Origin: JBBRSC01 sp038245795
GTDB taxonomy: Bacteria > Actinomycetota > Acidimicrobiia > Acidimicrobiales > Microtrichaceae
NCBI GenBank assembly: GCA_038245795.1
Contig: JBBRSC010000013.1
Coordinates: forward strand, 1-24,155
Direction: 5' to 3'
Length of the DNA: 24,155 nucleotides
The position numbers and the translations under genes were made by a program. The first letter of the stretch is position 1. The number at the start of each line of letters is the position of its first letter. The notes under the pieces are model-generated. The model ran no database searches and was not told where the DNA came from. It saw only the letters and a program-made list of their open reading frames with translations. Of this stretch, positions 21,645-24,155 are shown piece by piece.

Positions 21645-22120
21645 TGGAGCGTCTTGTGAACCCGGTCGAGAGCGTCGTCCTCGCTGACGTCGAGCGCAAA
21701 GCTCAATTCGGAGACCAGCACCGAACGGGCCTTCACGAACATCGACTTTTCACCGGCGGACAGCCCCTTGGCCTGCTCGCGGAGACTCAGGTTCCGCACC
21801 ACTTCGGCGACCTGATACACGTCACCTGACTTCAGCTTCTCCTGGTGGTTCTTGAAGCGCCGGCTCCAGTTGGCTGGCTCCCGGACATCTTTCTTCCCGA
21901 GCAACTCGAAGAGATCCTGGACCTCTTCGTGGCCGATCGGAGGACGCATGCCGACCTCTTCCGCCTTGTCCGCAGGGACACGCAGCGTGAGTTCACCGTG
22001 GGCCATCTTGAGCACCAGGTAGTCAGTTTTGGTTCCGTTGAACTCAATCTTCTCGCGTTTCACAATCACGGCAGCACCATGATGGGGATAGACCACTCGG
22101 TCACCGACGTCGAACAACAC
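21641..22120 (-). CDS. carD: CarD-family transcriptional regulator
   Basis: The product is 159 residues and closely resembles mycobacterial CarD, which binds the RNA polymerase beta subunit and stabilises the open promoter complex. The N-terminal RNA-polymerase-interacting domain begins FDVGDRVVYPHHGAA. The C-terminal DNA-binding part shows NWSRRFKNHQEKL and GDVYQVAEVVRNL, followed by LSAGEKSMFVKARSVLVSEL. GTG 22120 is preferred to GTG 22126 because AGAGG lies 5 nt upstream, an ideal ribosome binding site spacing; both are in frame. The neighbouring epimerase gene is convergent. A short intergenic region of about 240 bp upstream should hold its promoter, but I could not identify the boxes with confidence. 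Confidence 0.95.
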   Translation of the reverse strand: MLFDVGDRVVYPHHGAAVIVKREKIEFNGTKTDYLVLKMAHGELTLRVPADKAEEVGMRPPIGHEEVQDLFELLGKKDVREPANWSRRFKNHQEKLKSGDVYQVAEVVRNLSLREQAKGLSAGEKSMFVKARSVLVSELSFALDVSEDDALDRVHKTLH

Positions 22121-22357
22121 ACACACCTCTTGGAACTTCGTTGCAGCAGGAGCCAGGGTGCCATGTTCAGCGCCTCTGGGCCAATCATTGTGCAGGAAAA
22201 GTCGCGGGAACGGACTGTCGCCCTTGGCACACGGCAGGTCAGAGCGCCCGCCGACTCATCCATCTGAGGTTGCCGACGTGCCGATGGCGGGCCGCGTCGG
22301 CCAGACCATCAGGCGTGTACCTTCGCCGCAGTTGACGCCTGTGGGTAGGTTGGAGTC
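22121..22357. other. Intergenic region between carD and the thioredoxin-fold gene
   Basis: This 237-bp divergent region contains the carD ribosome binding site at its left end and the TAGGTT box of the next gene at its right end. I see no tRNA, small ORF with a ribosome binding site, or large repeat. A CACAAT hexamer on the minus strand might be the carD -10, but no -35 is clear. Confidence 0.5.
22346..22351 (+). promoter_or_regulatory. -10 box (TAGGTT) for the thioredoxin-fold gene
   Basis: TAGGTT ends 6 nt before ATG 22358. A TTGACG at 22332-22337 lies only 8 nt upstream and is too close to act as its -35. Confidence 0.5.
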
Positions 22358-23413
22358 ATGTCGCCAGGCCCCGAAAACGATGAAATCAACCCGGCCGATC
22401 ACCCCCGCGAATGGGTCGTGCTCGGTGAGCAGGGTAGGTGTCCTGGAGGACACGAGGATCGACCTGTCATCTCGTTGATGGACGCCGCTCGCCTCACCGG
22501 CTGGACGCCGAAGCCACAGGGCTGGTGCCGCGACGAGATCTGTCGGCCGTCGAGGCGGCTGGCATCAGGAGATGTCGGCGAGATCACCATCGACGAACTG
22601 GTCGTCGATCTCGGCGCGGCCGTGATGATCGATGACGAGCATCGGATCATCTCGATTGGCGGCTCGGAATCCGCACCGGCCATCGCACCTCTGGAGGCGG
22701 CTCCCAATGTCAATCTCCCCAAGCTCGACGGTGCTCGCGCCGGCCTGCTCGACGGCACTGACGGCAAGCGGATGGTGGTCGCGTTCTCCAGCTGGTGCGG
22801 ATGCCGCTATGACCTGCCGCTGTGGCAACGGTTCGTCGATGAGATGGGAGACCCTTCGCTGCAGATTGTCGCGGTCGCCATCGACCAGAACCCGGAGGAT
22901 GTGGCGCCGTGGGTCGAAGACGTGACCTTCGATGTCTTTCTGGATCCAGAACGATCGTTCTGCGACGCCTATGGGATCACGAACGTCCCAACCGTGGTCT
23001 GGATCGACGAGGGTGGAGATGTGGTCCGGTCGAATTCCATCGAGTTCGCCGATGACACGTTCGTCGATTTCCACGGTTCGCACTCGGGTCCTCATCTCGA
23101 TCAGTTGCGTTCCTGGGTGACCGACGACCGGGCACCTGACGATGCTGAGGACCTCCGAGCGGACCGTCACCCGGCGACCGCCGCCGAGCGCGAGGGCAGG
23201 GCCGCCTTTCGGATCGCCACCGAGCTCGCCGCCCACGGCGATCGACCGGCTGCCACCGAGTGGGTGGCCCGAGCGGAGTCCCTGGCCCCTGACGACTTCA
23301 CGATCTGGCGAGCTGGGCTGCAGCTCATCGGTGAAGATCCATTCGGACCGAAGTTCTTCGAGCGCTACGAAGCGTGGAAAGAACGAACGGGTCAGGCCCC
23401 CTCACCCATCTGA
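22358..23413 (+). CDS. Thioredoxin-fold protein with CxC active site
   Basis: The product is 351 residues. The middle holds a TlpA/AhpC-like thioredoxin fold: VVAFSSWCGCRYDLPLW (140-156), then IVAVAIDQNPEDVAPWV, then the cis-proline NVPTVVWID (Pro211). The active-site pair is Cys147-Gly-Cys149, that is CxC where thioredoxins have CxxC. The first 110 residues are a separate domain with Cys28, Cys57 and Cys62 (GWCRDEICRP) that I do not recognise. The last 80 residues are helical with a TPR-like appearance (ATEWVARAESLAPDD). There is no signal peptide or membrane anchor, so it acts in the cytosol. The ATG start follows a TAGGTT box by 6 nt. The SET-domain gene begins 17 nt downstream and is probably co-transcribed. 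Confidence 0.78.
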   Translation: MSPGPENDEINPADHPREWVVLGEQGRCPGGHEDRPVISLMDAARLTGWTPKPQGWCRDEICRPSRRLASGDVGEITIDELVVDLGAAVMIDDEHRIISIGGSESAPAIAPLEAAPNVNLPKLDGARAGLLDGTDGKRMVVAFSSWCGCRYDLPLWQRFVDEMGDPSLQIVAVAIDQNPEDVAPWVEDVTFDVFLDPERSFCDAYGITNVPTVVWIDEGGDVVRSNSIEFADDTFVDFHGSHSGPHLDQLRSWVTDDRAPDDAEDLRADRHPATAAEREGRAAFRIATELAAHGDRPAATEWVARAESLAPDDFTIWRAGLQLIGEDPFGPKFFERYEAWKERTGQAPSPI

Positions 23414-23430
23414 GTTGTGAGGAGACATCG

Positions 23431-23955
23431 ATGAACCACAGTTGGCTCTCGCCCGCAGCCGAGATTCGCCCTGCCGGCGCAAAAGGCAAAGGCGTCTTCG
23501 CTTCGAAACCGATCTCTGCGGGAAGTGTGGTCACCGCATTTGGGGGCTACGTCATGGATGCCGGAGACTTCCACGCGCTCTCACCAGAGCATCAGATCCA
23601 CTCGTTGCAGATCGGCACGGGCCTGTTTCTCGCCTGCCCTGAGAGCGCTGAGGATGCCGACCTGTTCAATCACAGTTGCGATCCCAATCTCGGCATCTCC
23701 GGCAGCATCATGTTGATCGCGATGCGCGACATCGCGATCGATGAAGAACTGACGTTCGACTACGCGATGTGCGACGACGACGCCTACGACGAATTCGAAT
23801 GTTGCTGTGGAACCGAAGGATGTCGACGCAAGGTCACGGGGAACGACTGGATGCTGCCAGAGCTCCAAGAGCGGTACGACCGGTACTTCTCGACGTACCT
23901 GCAGCAGCGGATCACGGAGCTCCGATCGGGCTCCACCTCGGACTGGCTGCCCTGA
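23431..23955 (+). CDS. SET-domain protein (lysine methyltransferase-like)
   Basis: The product is 174 residues and consists of a stand-alone SET domain. Landmarks are KGKGVFASKPISAG (18-31), LFNHSCDPN (78-86) with the NHS motif that contacts S-adenosylmethionine, and EELTFDYA (105-112) with the catalytic-site Tyr. A Cys-rich post-SET-like tail follows (ECCCGTEGCR, 123-132), which in eukaryotic enzymes binds zinc with a Cys from the NHSC motif; that Cys is present here. SET proteins methylate lysines in proteins; the bacterial target is unknown. The ATG start at 23431 lies behind a GAGGAGA ribosome binding site. A frame reaching back to 23374 overlaps the previous gene and is rejected. Confidence 0.87.
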   Translation: MNHSWLSPAAEIRPAGAKGKGVFASKPISAGSVVTAFGGYVMDAGDFHALSPEHQIHSLQIGTGLFLACPESAEDADLFNHSCDPNLGISGSIMLIAMRDIAIDEELTFDYAMCDDDAYDEFECCCGTEGCRRKVTGNDWMLPELQERYDRYFSTYLQQRITELRSGSTSDWLP

Positions 23956-24033
23956 CCTTCGGCTCGGGAATGGGCCAGGTTCGTGAGACTGGTGTGTCCA
24001 ACACGTGTGTCACCATGGCTGCAGACCCTGCCC

Positions 24034-24046
24034 CTGACGGCGTCAG
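24034..24046. terminator. Possible hairpin between SET gene and nrdJ
   Basis: CTGAC-GGC-GTCAG is a perfect 5-bp stem in the 109-bp gap between convergent genes. No U-tract follows. It is a weak terminator candidate. Confidence 0.25.
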
Positions 24047-24064
24047 AAGCGGGTCGCTCAGCGG

Positions 24065-24155
24065 TCACGAACAGCCCGAGGTGGAGCCACATTCGCCGCA
24101 GGCGTAGCACGAGCCGGCGCGTCGCATCCTGATGCCACAGTTCATGCAGAGTGGC
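24065..24155 (-). CDS. nrdJ: B12-dependent ribonucleotide reductase NrdJ, C-terminal end
   Basis: Only the last 29 codons are in the window; the gene continues beyond the right edge. The end reads PLCMNCGIRMRRAGSCYACG and then ECGSTSGCS before a TGA stop. A Cys-rich, zinc-ribbon-like tail (CxxC ... CxxCxxC) finishing in a G-C-S triplet, with the GSCYxC and TSGCS elements, is characteristic of adenosylcobalamin-dependent (class II) ribonucleotide reductases. There the tail cysteines help to re-reduce the active site. The call rests on this short tail alone, but the pattern is distinctive. The SET gene is convergent with it, 109 bp away. Confidence 0.82.
   Translation of the reverse strand, partial: PLCMNCGIRMRRAGSCYACGECGSTSGCS

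Noticed and set aside
22332..22337. TTGACG as -35 of the thioredoxin-fold gene
   Set aside because: It lies only 8 nt from the TAGGTT box, far short of a 16-18 nt spacer.

Overview
The window is GC-rich, gene-dense bacterial chromosome. It looks like Actinomycetota, most likely class Acidimicrobiia. The clues are a CarD-family RNA polymerase regulator, a DUF3151 protein, the C-terminal tail of a B12-dependent ribonucleotide reductase, a SAM riboswitch in front of metX, many GTG starts, and many operon heads with a TANNNT box 6-9 nt before the start codon, as in leaderless actinobacterial genes. I saw no rRNA, tRNA, insertion sequence, prophage or CRISPR array.

Layout. 1-2560 (minus): glcD-glcE-glcF, the three subunits of glycolate oxidase, with overlapping starts and stops; glcF runs off the left edge. 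2620-5401 (plus): a Cys-rich protein, a McrB-like AAA+ NTPase and a McrC/DUF2357-like partner without a recognisable nuclease. 5405-5566 (minus): a 53-residue acidic protein. 5698-7222 (minus): rhodanese and RNase D. 7296-9610 (minus): DUF3151 protein, a sphingosine-1-phosphate-lyase-like PLP enzyme, and MobA. 9649-13813 (minus): a promoter and SAM riboswitch controlling metX, followed by metY, an Fpg/Nei glycosylase and a membrane protein. 13810-15432 (minus): a solitary N6-adenine DNA methyltransferase, divergent from a Nudix hydrolase. 16024-17193 (minus): DEAD-box helicase. 17296-18907 (plus): a PhyH-type dioxygenase and a beta-lactamase-fold serine hydrolase. 18749-20528 (minus): a lipoprotein and lgt; lgt overlaps the serine hydrolase tail to tail. 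20665-21621 (plus): an NAD-dependent epimerase with an altered active site, convergent with carD. 22358-23955 (plus): a thioredoxin-fold protein with a CxC motif and a SET-domain protein. 24065-24155 (minus): the last codons of nrdJ.

How the genes fit together. Most of the window is housekeeping metabolism: glycolate use, methionine synthesis under SAM feedback, molybdenum cofactor, lipoprotein maturation, and RNA and DNA maintenance. The best candidate for an under-described system is the McrBC-like operon at 2620-5401. The best regulatory element is the SAM riboswitch, whose P1, P3 and P4 helices, promoter and possible switching partner can be read from the sequence. Several active-site substitutions (epimerase Tyr to Phe, Fpg fourth zinc Cys to Glu, thioredoxin CxxC to CxC) and a 159-bp antisense gene overlap are specific and checkable.
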